Assembly (NCBI GenBank): GCA_027011025.1
Contig: JALVAU010000358.1
Coordinates: 1-6,691, forward strand
DNA: 6,691 nucleotides
Direction of reading: 5' to 3'
From: Campylobacteraceae bacterium
Lineage (GTDB): Bacteria > Campylobacterota > Campylobacteria > Campylobacterales > Sulfurospirillaceae
Below, in pieces: positions 1 to 6,691 of this stretch. The translations under genes and the position numbers were made by a program. Numbering within the stretch: position 1 is the first letter of the stretch; each line of letters opens with the position of its first letter. Below the pieces are notes generated by a model. It saw only the letters and a program-made list of their open reading frames with translations. It was not told the origin of the DNA and did no database searches.

Positions 1-46
1 GATAAAAGATATATATACCCTCTCTCTTCTAAAAGGAGACATGGAT

Positions 47-349
47 ATGTATGAAAAAGCAGAACTCATGCTCTCATATGTTGCAACAAAGATCAAAAAT
101 CATCCATCTGCTTATCCTGAAGCTATAAAGCTAGTAATCATATCCAAAAAAGCAGAGATAGATTTAAAGGGTCCAAAGAGCCGAATATCTGATTTAAGAA
201 AAATAAAAAAAGATGTAAACTACCCATACATGTATATATTAGAAGAGGAACAAGATATACTTCAAGCTTGCACTGCAAAACAATGTTTTGCATTTTCAAA
301 AGATGCAATAGAACTTCAAAACCAGATTATAACTTACCTTACGCACTAA
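47..349 (+). CDS. Small lysine-rich hypothetical protein (100 aa)
   Basis: I do not recognise this protein and assign no function. It is about 100 residues, rich in lysine and isoleucine, with no signal peptide and no membrane helix, so it is probably cytosolic. It appears to have an N-terminal helix (MYEKAELMLSYV), a central stretch likely to be beta strand (KLVIISKKAEIDL), a basic turn (KGPKSRISDLRKIKK) and a C-terminal helix after a C-x4-C pair (ACTAKQC). Start choice: two in-frame ATGs lie at 41 and 47. The ribosome binding site GGAG at 35-38 is only 2 bases from the first but 8 bases from the second, so I prefer 47; starting at 41 would add two residues (MD). The gene ends in TAA and is followed directly by a hairpin, so it is probably the last or only gene of its transcript. 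The SD sequence and uninterrupted frame support a real gene. Confidence 0.72.
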   Translation: MYEKAELMLSYVATKIKNHPSAYPEAIKLVIISKKAEIDLKGPKSRISDLRKIKKDVNYPYMYILEEEQDILQACTAKQCFAFSKDAIELQNQIITYLTH

Positions 350-351
350 AC

Positions 352-390
352 ACAGTGTATAAGTCAATAAACTTGTCTATACACTGTTTC
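352..390 (+). terminator. Probable rho-independent terminator after the small hypothetical gene
   Basis: A perfect 10-bp inverted repeat, ACAGTGTATA (352-361) and TATACACTGT (378-387), begins 2 bases after the TAA stop. An alternative fold adds an inner stem of AAGT (361-364) with ACTT (371-374), closing a 6-base loop. The hairpin is followed by the T-rich run TTTCATTTCT. The stem is AT-rich and the T-tract is interrupted, so termination may be partial. It separates the small gene from the molybdoenzyme operon, which therefore likely has its own promoter. Confidence 0.6.
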
Positions 391-440
391 ATTTCTACAC
401 AACAGTATCTATAAATATTAATAAAAACTTAATTAAAATA

Positions 441-484
441 TATAATAAAGTTATTTAAAGAGTAAAGTGTTATAATATTTCCTT
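441..484 (+). promoter_or_regulatory. Probable sigma-70 promoter(s) of the psrABC-type operon
   Basis: TATAAT at 471-476 is preceded by TGT (468-470), giving an extended -10 box; transcription would begin near 483, about 36 bases before the psrA start. No good -35 is visible at the expected position (AAGTTA at 448-453), a pattern known for Campylobacterota vegetative promoters, which rely on AT-rich upstream DNA. The whole stretch from about 410 to 470 is A- and T-tract DNA. A second exact TATAAT lies at 441-446, exactly 30 bases upstream, with only TTAATA (418-423) as a possible -35, and it lacks the TGn extension. I regard 471-476 as the main promoter and 441-446 as a possible second one. 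In such AT-rich DNA chance matches are common. Confidence 0.5.
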
Positions 485-508
485 CATGAAAATATTGTTA
501 TAGATTAT

Positions 509-516
509 AAGGAGGT
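509..516 (+). promoter_or_regulatory. Strong ribosome binding site that fixes the psrA GTG start
   Basis: AAGGAGGT is a full match to the anti-Shine-Dalgarno sequence. It lies 4 bases upstream of the GTG at 520. An in-frame TAA at 508-510 rules out any earlier start, and the Tat motif begins at codon 6, so GTG is the only sensible initiation codon. An ATG at 518-520 overlaps it in another frame and is followed at once by TGA. Confidence 0.75.
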
Positions 517-519
517 AAT

Positions 520-2904
520 GTGAAAGTAGAAATTTCTCGTAGAAGATTTCTCCAAGGAAGTGTCGCACTTAGTATAATAGGTGGTACTTCTATAGGTGCT
601 ACAAGTCTTCTGTCGGATGAGAATGAACATGGTGAAATGCGCATCATGACAAGAACTACCAATACGAAAGCCCAAAAGGTGCCTTTTTTGTGTGGTATGT
701 GTGTAAATAAATGTGCAGGAATTGCCAGAGTAGAAAAGGGTGTTGTAGTAAAACTAGACCCAAATCCATATTTTCCAAAGTCAAGAAATATGCTTTGTCC
801 TAGGGGAAATGCAGGGATTCAAACTCTTTATGATCCTGATCGTTTAAAATATCCATTGGTAAGAGTCGGAAACAGAGGTGATGGAAAATACAAAAGAGTT
901 TCATGGGATGAAGCTTATGATGCCATACTTAATGGAACGGATAAATTTAAGGGTTTGCTTCAAATTTTGGATGAAGAGAAGGACAATCGCTCCACTATAG
1001 GTTATTGTAATGGAGAGGGGCTATCTAAAGAGGGTTTTGAAGAGTTGATGGGACTTAAAATCGGGACTCCAAATTATGTTGATGAGATCAGTATCTGTCT
1101 TGAAACTGTTTTAGGAGGATACTCTGCTACTATTGGTGCTTATGGCGAAGCGGATATGAGTAATGCTGATTATGTTATCATAGCCGGAGCAAACAGGGCT
1201 GAAGCTATCATAACCCCAGATACTATGGATATGTTTAAAAGAAGCAAGGGCAGAGGACTCAAGACAATAGTTCTTGATCCAAGATTTACAAATACTGCGG
1301 CTAAAGCTGATAGATGGTATGCCGTCAATCCGGGAACTGATTTGGCATTTGTTTTAGCATTGACTTATGTTGTTTTTGATGAAAATCTATACGACAAAGA
1401 GTTTGCCAAAAAATATTTAGTTGGTTATGAGGATTATAAAAATCATGTGATAAAAAATGGTTACACTCCGCAATGGGCGGAAAAAATCACAAATATTCCA
1501 GCAGACGAGATATACAAAACTGCAAGAGAATTTATGAGTTCAGAGCATCCTATATATTATCAAGGAAGAAGAAGCGTCTTTGCTAAAAATGATTTTCAGC
1601 TTCGTCGTGCTCAGGCTATATTTCAAGGATTAAGTGGAAATCTGGATAAAAAAGGCGGTATCATATATGGTAAGAAACTTGCTCTTCCAAAAGAGGATGT
1701 AAACTCACCTATGTATGCACAGGCGCAAGATAGATTTGATAAAGAAGGCATAGCTATATTTGCTGGAAAAACAGGTTCTTGGATAGTGTTTAGAAATATG
1801 GTTTTAGAGGGTAAAAACCCATATCCTCTAAGGGCCATGTTTATGAGAAAGCATAATCCAATGGCAGGGGTTCCTAATACTAAAAAAACAGAAGAGTTTT
1901 TAAAGAAAATGGATCTAAATGTTATGATAGATATATTGCCAAGTGATACTACTATGTTTTGTGATGTTATATTGCCGGAGGCTTCGTATCTTGAGAGGAC
2001 TTCCCCTGTTGCTAGCTATGGCTTTTTGGAGCCGGCAATTGTTCAAAGGAAAGCAGCTATTAAGCCTATGTTTGAATCCAAAACACCAGAGGTTATATAC
2101 AAAGAGTTGGCAGAAAAATTAACAGAGCCTCTTTGGAAAAACAGTCTAAAATATGACGAAGATGTACAGGATGACACTAAAGGAATGAAAGCTGATGAAT
2201 TAGCAAAATATTACAAGGAAAATGGTTTTGATTTGACTGAGCCTTGGGAAAAAAGTGTTGAAGAGTTAAATAAAGAGAGGGTTGTCAAAGCATTTGGTGA
2301 AGAGGCATGGAATACTCTCGAAGAAAAAGGTGTTTACTATCCAAATATGGATAAATATCACAAACAATTAAATCCAAATGAGTATCAATACTATCCAGAC
2401 GATAAGAAAAACTATACAACAAAGGGTGATAAACTCAAAGTTGTAGTTAACTTTAAAAACTTAGCTAAAAAGGGTGTTGATCCTATGCCAACTTGGCATG
2501 ATGAGTGGGCATTTAAAGTTCCGGATGGTCAATTTAGATTAGTGACCGGTCGTCATGCCCAATTTACTCAAAGCGGAACTACAAACAATATGGCTCTTAG
2601 GGATTTGATTCCTACAAACTACATTTGGATAAATAAAAGAGAAGCTAAAAAGAGAGGTATAGAGTTTGGAGATATGTTAGAAGTAAAAAGCAGCATAGGA
2701 AAAATTCATATAAAAGCATACCCTACGGAAAAAATAGCACCAAATATGATCTTTATGCTTCATGGTTTTGGAGGAAGCAGTAAAGAGATGGAGATGGCTT
2801 ATGGAAAAGGTGGAAATGACGCTGCTATCATAGAGGACAAGATAGAGCCTGTATATGGAGCTGCTGTTATGCATGAGACAAATGTTGAGATAAGGAAGGT
2901 GTAG
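520..2904 (+). CDS. psrA: Tat-exported molybdopterin oxidoreductase, catalytic subunit of a polysulfide/thiosulfate reductase-type complex (PsrA/PhsA family)
   Basis: This is the catalytic subunit of a respiratory complex iron-sulfur molybdoenzyme that acts on sulfur compounds at the periplasmic side of the membrane. The 794-residue length is close to PsrA and PhsA (about 750-770) and well short of tetrathionate reductase TtrA (about 1000). A twin-arginine signal (SRRRFLQ, residues 6-12) precedes a hydrophobic stretch (14-31). Cysteines 58, 61, 65 and 93 (C-x2-C-x3-C-x27-C) bind a [4Fe-4S] cluster. Cys193 (SICLETVLGG) sits where PsrA-type enzymes carry the molybdenum ligand. Residues 261-280 (ADRWYAVNPGTD), 473-492 (SDTTMFCDVILPEASYLE) and the C-terminal dinucleotide-binding domain (about 670-785, with VTGRHAQFTQSG) are typical molybdopterin family signatures. 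It starts with GTG and ends 2 bases before the iron-sulfur subunit gene. No maturation chaperone gene is present in the window. Family membership is secure; substrate and direction (polysulfide, thiosulfate, sulfur) are inferred, and arsenate reductase (ArrA) is a more distant alternative. Confidence 0.88.
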   Translation: MKVEISRRRFLQGSVALSIIGGTSIGATSLLSDENEHGEMRIMTRTTNTKAQKVPFLCGMCVNKCAGIARVEKGVVVKLDPNPYFPKSRNMLCPRGNAGIQTLYDPDRLKYPLVRVGNRGDGKYKRVSWDEAYDAILNGTDKFKGLLQILDEEKDNRSTIGYCNGEGLSKEGFEELMGLKIGTPNYVDEISICLETVLGGYSATIGAYGEADMSNADYVIIAGANRAEAIITPDTMDMFKRSKGRGLKTIVLDPRFTNTAAKADRWYAVNPGTDLAFVLALTYVVFDENLYDKEFAKKYLVGYEDYKNHVIKNGYTPQWAEKITNIPADEIYKTAREFMSSEHPIYYQGRRSVFAKNDFQLRRAQAIFQGLSGNLDKKGGIIYGKKLALPKEDVNSPMYAQAQDRFDKEGIAIFAGKTGSWIVFRNMVLEGKNPYPLRAMFMRKHNPMAGVPNTKKTEEFLKKMDLNVMIDILPSDTTMFCDVILPEASYLERTSPVASYGFLEPAIVQRKAAIKPMFESKTPEVIYKELAEKLTEPLWKNSLKYDEDVQDDTKGMKADELAKYYKENGFDLTEPWEKSVEELNKERVVKAFGEEAWNTLEEKGVYYPNMDKYHKQLNPNEYQYYPDDKKNYTTKGDKLKVVVNFKNLAKKGVDPMPTWHDEWAFKVPDGQFRLVTGRHAQFTQSGTTNNMALRDLIPTNYIWINKREAKKRGIEFGDMLEVKSSIGKIHIKAYPTEKIAPNMIFMLHGFGGSSKEMEMAYGKGGNDAAIIEDKIEPVYGAAVMHETNVEIRKV

Positions 2905-2906
2905 TC

Positions 2907-3470
2907 ATGGCAAATTATGGAATGGCACTAGATTATAAAAATTGTATAAATTGTAAAGCTTGTGAAGTAGCCTGCAAAGAAGAAAATGGTGTTCAGCTTG
3001 GAGCCGATAAACATCGTATTTGGGTAGGAGTTAAAGAGATAGAAGGTTTATGGCCAAATCTAAGTATCGCTTCAAGTACATTTGAGCCGAGCCAATGTCA
3101 ACAGTGTGAAAATGCACCTTGTCAAGAAGTTTGTCCAACCCAAGCCACTCACTATACAAAAGATGGAGTAGTCATGGTGGATGCCGATAAGTGTATCTTG
3201 TGTAGCTACTGTATGGAGGCTTGCCCTTACGACGCAAGGTATGTAAAAGAGGATACTATGACAGTTGATAAGTGTACTTTTTGTAGTGATACAAGACTGC
3301 TTCGTGGTGAAACTACTACGGCTTGTCAAGCCACTTGCCCTACTAAAGTAAGAACTTTTGGGGATTTGGATGATCCTAACAGTGAGATAAGCATACTATT
3401 GGCACACCGTGAGCATCGTACGCTCAAAACTCATCTTGGCACAAAGCCAAAACTATTTTATTTGATATAA
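2907..3470 (+). CDS. psrB: Four-cluster [4Fe-4S] ferredoxin-like electron-transfer subunit (PsrB/PhsB/DmsB family)
   Basis: This subunit carries electrons between the membrane subunit and the molybdenum subunit through four [4Fe-4S] clusters. Its 187 residues match the family's usual size (about 190). Sixteen cysteines fall in four groups: C13, C16, C19, C23; C64, C67, C72, C76; C96, C99, C102, C106; and C123, C126, C140, C144. All ligand positions are cysteine, with none replaced as in the DMSO-reductase-type cluster that has a tryptophan near NarH cluster ligands. There is no signal peptide, which is expected because such subunits are co-exported folded with the Tat-bearing catalytic partner. 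The ATG lies 2 bases after the psrA stop, with GGAAGG (2894-2899) 7 bases upstream inside the end of psrA, pointing to coupled translation. The next gene begins 10 bases downstream. Confidence 0.9.
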   Translation: MANYGMALDYKNCINCKACEVACKEENGVQLGADKHRIWVGVKEIEGLWPNLSIASSTFEPSQCQQCENAPCQEVCPTQATHYTKDGVVMVDADKCILCSYCMEACPYDARYVKEDTMTVDKCTFCSDTRLLRGETTTACQATCPTKVRTFGDLDDPNSEISILLAHREHRTLKTHLGTKPKLFYLI

Positions 3471-3480
3471 GGAGGCAGGT

Positions 3481-4692
3481 ATGTTTGTATTAGCCGAAAA
3501 AGGTATGAAGATAATAGAAAGATTTATACCTATGAGACACACTGATATAAGGGAATTGTTAAAATTTGAAAAGACTCCACTAAATCTTTTGGTTGCATTT
3601 ACTACACTTGTATTTCTTGTGCTGTTTGTAGTAGGAGCAACAAATTATTTGATACACGGGCATCATGCTTATGGAGTTACAAGAGAGCACCCTTGGGGTT
3701 TGATGATTGCTATGTATATATTTTTCGTTGTAAGTTCAACCGGACTTTGTATAATGTCTGCTATCGGACATGTTTTCGAAGTAGAAGTTCTTGAGCCTTT
3801 TGCAAAAAGAGCGATTCATGGTGCACTTGTTACGCTTCTTAGCGGATTTGTCGTAATCTTCTTAGAGATTGGACATCCACTTAAGATGATGATTTATAAC
3901 ACAATCAGCCCAGGACTTACTTCAGCTATATGGGGAATGGGTGTTTTATACTCTTTATATCTTATATTTATCGTTATAGAATTTTTCTTTTTGCTTAGAC
4001 ATGATCATAAATGGGCAAAAAGATTTGGTATATTTGGTTTGGTTGTTGGTGTTGCAGCCCACTCTAACCTTGGAGCTGTATTTGGTTTCTTGGTAGCAAG
4101 ACCTGTGGCAAATGGTATATATTATCCACTCTATTTTATACTCTCAGCCATGGTAACAGGGTGTTATCTCATCTTTTTGATGTACGGTTTCAAATATAAG
4201 TTGAATTTCCCACCAGAAATGCAAAAAACACTTGTTGCTACCTCAAAGATTTTAGGTCTTCTGTTGGCAATTTTACTTTTCTTCGAGATTTGGAGAATGC
4301 TAACTGCTATCTACGGTGGTATGGAAGATAGAGCTGAGACTGCATTGCATATACTAAAATCTTCACCTTTCTTGGTTGGAGAGATTTTACTAGGAATTGT
4401 AATACCGTTTCTTGTAATTTTATTGAGTAACGGAAAAGCTATAAGAACTATGGTATTTGCATCACTTGGCGGTATGGTCGGTATATTTTTTATGAGATAT
4501 GATTTAGTTCATGATACTCAACTATATCCTATGCAAACTCTAAAACTAAGAGAATATCAGCTTCCACCATCTTTTATAGAGTATTTTCCTAGCACTACAG
4601 AGATTTTTATAGCATTAGGTGCGATAGGCATAGCTATAACGCTATATTATATCGGAGATAAAATTTTATATTTGGAAACTGATCCAGACTAG
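3481..4692 (+). CDS. psrC: NrfD/PsrC-family integral membrane subunit, long ten-helix type
   Basis: This is the membrane anchor and quinone-reactive subunit of the complex. I count about ten hydrophobic segments, near residues 35-57, 72-96, 112-132, 147-172, 183-203, 215-236, 253-276, 296-316, 322-340 and 373-393. Family features include REHPWGLMIAMY leading into helix 2, LEIGHP after helix 3, and AHSNLGAVFGFLVARP (193-208) before helix 6. A histidine cluster (H59, H61, H62, H70) lies in the first loop. At 403 residues it is far longer than Thermus PsrC (about 250) and nearer the HybB-like branch of NrfD proteins (about 390). The start is supported by GGAGG at 3471-3475, 5 bases upstream and abutting the psrB stop. 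It is the last gene of the operon. Family assignment is firm, whereas the symbol psrC is based on operon context. Quinone oxidation coupled to sulfur-compound reduction is inferred. Confidence 0.85.
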   Translation: MFVLAEKGMKIIERFIPMRHTDIRELLKFEKTPLNLLVAFTTLVFLVLFVVGATNYLIHGHHAYGVTREHPWGLMIAMYIFFVVSSTGLCIMSAIGHVFEVEVLEPFAKRAIHGALVTLLSGFVVIFLEIGHPLKMMIYNTISPGLTSAIWGMGVLYSLYLIFIVIEFFFLLRHDHKWAKRFGIFGLVVGVAAHSNLGAVFGFLVARPVANGIYYPLYFILSAMVTGCYLIFLMYGFKYKLNFPPEMQKTLVATSKILGLLLAILLFFEIWRMLTAIYGGMEDRAETALHILKSSPFLVGEILLGIVIPFLVILLSNGKAIRTMVFASLGGMVGIFFMRYDLVHDTQLYPMQTLKLREYQLPPSFIEYFPSTTEIFIALGAIGIAITLYYIGDKILYLETDPD

Positions 4693-4699
4693 AATTATC

Positions 4700-4730
4700 T
4701 CTACATGTGGAGCACTGCTCCACATGTAGG
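4700..4730. terminator. Shared hairpin between convergent psrC and htpG
   Basis: A perfect 13-bp inverted repeat, CTACATGTGGAGC (4701-4713) and GCTCCACATGTAG (4717-4729), encloses a 3-base loop, and a T-G wobble pair at 4700/4730 can extend it. It fills most of the 48 bases between the psrC stop (4692) and the htpG stop (4741), so it can form in transcripts from either side. Neither flank has a proper T-tract: the + strand continues GTGTTTAAGATTT and the - strand AGATAATTCT. It probably acts as a bidirectional terminator or as an RNA 3'-end stabiliser. Confidence 0.75.
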
Positions 4731-4740
4731 TGTTTAAGAT

Positions 4741-6615
4741 TTATAGAGCTTTTGCTATATATTTATTTAGAATTTTTGCAAAATTAGATACATCATCTAT
4801 CTTCATTCCTTCTGCAAGTTTAGCTTGATCTAGCAATAGTATTGATATATCCTGCAGACTTGCCAACTCTTTACTTTGGATAATCTTTTTGAAAATTTCA
4901 TGTTTTGGATTTATCTCTAAAATTGGCTTTACTTTTGGTATGTTGTCTTGTCCCATTTGTTTCAACATCTCTTGCATTTGAAAGTCAGGATCATTTTTAT
5001 CATAAACTAGAACAGATGGGGAGTCGCTAAGACGAGACGAGAGTTTCACATCTTTTACTTCATCTTTTAATATCTCTTTCATTTTTACGATAATTTCTGT
5101 AAGCTCTTTCTTATCCTCTTCGCTCACTTTTTCCTCGTCTTTTATCTCTTCGTCTATGTCGGAGTTATTGACTGGTTTGATAGGAGTTTTATCATACTCA
5201 TGTACCATTGGTATAACGATAGCATCAACCTCTTCATCAAGGAGTAAAACCTCTATATCTTTGGACTTAAATTGTTCTATTAGGGGAGAATTCTTGAGAA
5301 GAGCCTCGTTTTCACCTGTTATATAGTATATACTTTTTTGATCTTCTTTCATGCTCTCTTTGTACTCTTTTAGTGAAATCAAACCATCTCTTTTGCTTGA
5401 TTTAAACATGACTAATTCAAGCAATGTATCCCTATTTTCAAAGTCGCCATATAGACCCTCTTTAAGAACTTTACCAAAATTTTTATAGAATTCAAGGTAC
5501 TTGTCTCTATCTTTTTCATTTAGTTTTTTAAGCTCACCTAAAATTTTCTTTACAGAAGCTCTTTTTATACTTTCTAAAATCCTATTTTGTTGTAGTATCT
5601 CACGGCTGATATTTAATGGTAAATCTTCAGCATCGATTATACCTCTTATAAATCTAAGATATGTAGGAAGAAGCTCTTTTTCATCATCTGTTATAAATAC
5701 TCTCTTTACATAAAGTTTAACTCCGGGTTGATAATCAACTCGATAAAGGTCCATAGGTGGAGTTGAAGGTATATAAAAGAGCGTCTTATACTCTAGTGTT
5801 CCCTCTGCTTTTGTATGTACCCAGAGAAAAGGATCGCTACTATCGTGTGAAATTTGTTTGTAAAAATCCTTGTATTCCTCATCTTTTATATCTCTTTTGT
5901 TTAGAGTCCAAAGAGCGGAAGCTTTGTTTATTTGCTCCTCTTTTATCTCTTTTTTAGGCTCTTCCCCCTCTTTTTCACTAGGAATTGTCTCTTCTTTGTC
6001 CATATATATACCAAAAGGGATATGGTTTGAGTATTTTTTAACTATCTCTTCTATCCTGTATGATTCTAAAAATTCACTCTCATCATCTTTTATATGCAGA
6101 GTTATTTTTGTACCAAAACTGGCTTTTTTTGCTTTTTTTATCTCATATTCGCCGGTAGCCTCACTTGACCATCTCCATGCTTGTTCTTCATTTGCTTTTT
6201 TACTTAAGACTTCTATCTTGTCTGCTACCATGAAAGCAGAGTAAAAACCAACACCAAATTGACCAATAAGTTGAGAATCTTTTTTCTTATCCCCACTTAG
6301 TTGAGATAAAAATGATTTTGTACCACTCTTGGCAATAGTTCCTAGATTTTCTATTAAGTCCTCTTCATTCATACCTATACCGGTGTCAGTGATGCTAAGA
6401 GTTTTTTTATCTTTATCTATCTCTATTTTAATTCTTGGTTTATAGTCAAGTTTTTTGTAAGCATCATCTGTTAGTGTTAAAAAATGCAGTTTGTCAAGTG
6501 CATCTGAAGCATTAGAGATAAGTTCTCTTAAGAAAATCTCCTTGTTTGAATACAAAGAGTGTATCATAAGATCTAGAAGTTGTGTAACTTCTGTTTGAAA
6601 TTGATGTTTAGCCAT
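4741..6615 (-). CDS. htpG: HtpG, bacterial Hsp90 molecular chaperone
   Basis: HtpG is a cytosolic ATP-dependent homodimeric chaperone that helps remodel and fold client proteins, often together with DnaK. The 624-residue length is that of bacterial Hsp90. The N-terminal GHKL ATPase domain (about 1-215) shows [13 protein letters not shown] (28-40; Glu31 catalytic, Asn35 for magnesium), DTGIGM (77-82), GTIAKSGT (92-99) and the lid/glycine motif [11 protein letters not shown] (118-128). A charged linker (about 206-229, rich in E and K) leads to the middle domain, which contains [12 protein letters not shown] (333-344) with Arg338, equivalent to the ATP-sensing arginine. The C-terminal dimerisation domain follows; there is no eukaryotic MEEVD tail, as expected. 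AAGGAG (+ strand 6621-6626) lies 5 bases before the ATG. The gene runs opposite to the psr-type operon, with its own promoter. Acidic and lysine-rich codon stretches make its antisense strand open in places, but those are not genes. Confidence 0.97.
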   Translation of the reverse strand: MAKHQFQTEVTQLLDLMIHSLYSNKEIFLRELISNASDALDKLHFLTLTDDAYKKLDYKPRIKIEIDKDKKTLSITDTGIGMNEEDLIENLGTIAKSGTKSFLSQLSGDKKKDSQLIGQFGVGFYSAFMVADKIEVLSKKANEEQAWRWSSEATGEYEIKKAKKASFGTKITLHIKDDESEFLESYRIEEIVKKYSNHIPFGIYMDKEETIPSEKEGEEPKKEIKEEQINKASALWTLNKRDIKDEEYKDFYKQISHDSSDPFLWVHTKAEGTLEYKTLFYIPSTPPMDLYRVDYQPGVKLYVKRVFITDDEKELLPTYLRFIRGIIDAEDLPLNISREILQQNRILESIKRASVKKILGELKKLNEKDRDKYLEFYKNFGKVLKEGLYGDFENRDTLLELVMFKSSKRDGLISLKEYKESMKEDQKSIYYITGENEALLKNSPLIEQFKSKDIEVLLLDEEVDAIVIPMVHEYDKTPIKPVNNSDIDEEIKDEEKVSEEDKKELTEIIVKMKEILKDEVKDVKLSSRLSDSPSVLVYDKNDPDFQMQEMLKQMGQDNIPKVKPILEINPKHEIFKKIIQSKELASLQDISILLLDQAKLAEGMKIDDVSNFAKILNKYIAKAL

Positions 6616-6646
6616 AATTTCTCCTTAGTTATTAATTTTATGGGGA

Positions 6647-6675
6647 ATTATAGCAAAATAATAAAAAAAATTCAA
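6647..6675 (-). promoter_or_regulatory. htpG: Sigma-70 promoter of htpG
   Basis: On the minus strand, TTGAAT (+ strand 6670-6675) and TATAAT (6647-6652) are separated by exactly 17 bases. The -10 box is also extended by TGC. Transcription should start near 6640, giving a leader of about 25 bases that contains the ribosome binding site. The spacer is almost all T and A. I see no CIRCE element and no complete HspR (HAIR) inverted repeat in the visible 76 bases, although the window ends shortly upstream, so an upstream operator cannot be excluded. Confidence 0.8.
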
Positions 6676-6691
6676 GAACACTAAATAATAT

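Noticed and set aside
1..40. Possible promoter in the first 40 bases (TATATA near 10-17)
   Set aside because: The window begins too close to judge a -35 or upstream gene, and alternating TA runs are common in this DNA.
388..519. Small RNA gene or further small protein in the gap before psrA
   Set aside because: The stretch is nearly all A/T promoter-like DNA with stops in all frames and no stable structure beyond the short dyad noted.
1623..1838. Minus-strand open frame inside psrA
   Set aside because: It lies wholly within a conserved molybdopterin-domain coding region, and its product resembles no protein family.
2677..3329. Minus-strand open frames inside the end of psrA (2677-2874) and inside psrB (3072-3329)
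   Set aside because: They overlap conserved sense-strand motifs (the dinucleotide-binding domain and cysteine clusters) and have no supporting signals.
520..4692. Tetrathionate reductase or arsenate reductase complex
   Set aside because: The catalytic subunit is much shorter than TtrA. Arsenate reductases are usually two-subunit ArrAB without this operon layout, although the exact substrate remains open.
5501..5957. Two further + strand open frames inside htpG (5501-5713 and 5757-5957)
   Set aside because: Both are antisense shadows of HtpG coding sequence, low in complexity and without recognisable domains.
5870..6244. 124-codon open frame on the + strand inside htpG
   Set aside because: It is antisense to the highly conserved ATPase and middle domains of HtpG. 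Its serine- and phenylalanine-rich translation is what results from reading lysine/glutamate-rich codons in reverse, and no ribosome binding site or family signature is seen.
1..6691. CRISPR arrays, insertion sequences, tRNA or rRNA genes, attachment sites
   Set aside because: No regularly spaced repeats, transposase-like frames, terminal inverted repeats or conserved RNA motifs were seen anywhere in the window.

Overview
The window is AT-rich and looks like a chromosomal segment from a Campylobacterota (epsilonproteobacterial) sulfur- or hydrogen-metabolising bacterium, perhaps of the Sulfurimonas, Sulfurospirillum or Sulfurovum type. This placement rests on base composition, strong AAGGAG ribosome binding sites, extended -10 promoters with weak -35 boxes, and the combination of a Psr-type molybdoenzyme with an HtpG of about 624 residues. 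It is an inference; nothing in the window fixes the genus.

Layout from left to right. A small lysine-rich protein of unknown function (start best placed at 47, end 349) is followed by a hairpin that probably terminates its transcript (352-390). A very AT-rich gap of about 130 bases carries two TATAAT boxes and leads into a tightly packed three-gene operon on the + strand (520-4692). It encodes a Tat-exported molybdopterin catalytic subunit (PsrA/PhsA type), a four-cluster ferredoxin-like subunit (PsrB type) and a ten-helix NrfD/PsrC-type membrane subunit. A 13-bp perfect inverted repeat (4701-4729) separates the operon from a convergent htpG gene (Hsp90 chaperone, 6615 down to 4741). The htpG promoter, with near-consensus -35 and -10 boxes and a 17-bp spacer, lies at the right edge of the window.

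How the genes work together. The three operon products are expected to form a quinone-linked respiratory complex. The membrane subunit exchanges electrons with the menaquinone pool, the iron-sulfur subunit relays them, and the periplasmic molybdenum subunit reduces (or possibly oxidises) a sulfur compound such as polysulfide or thiosulfate. The substrate cannot be read from sequence alone. The membrane subunit, at 403 residues, is much longer than the PsrC of Thermus and resembles the longer HybB-like branch of the family. HtpG is a general cytosolic chaperone on the opposite strand with its own promoter, and nothing links it functionally to the operon.

I see no RNA genes, mobile elements, CRISPR arrays or signs of recent transfer. 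There is no gene-free stretch longer than 300 bases. I find no convincing undescribed system here; the points worth a second look are modest and are listed as findings.
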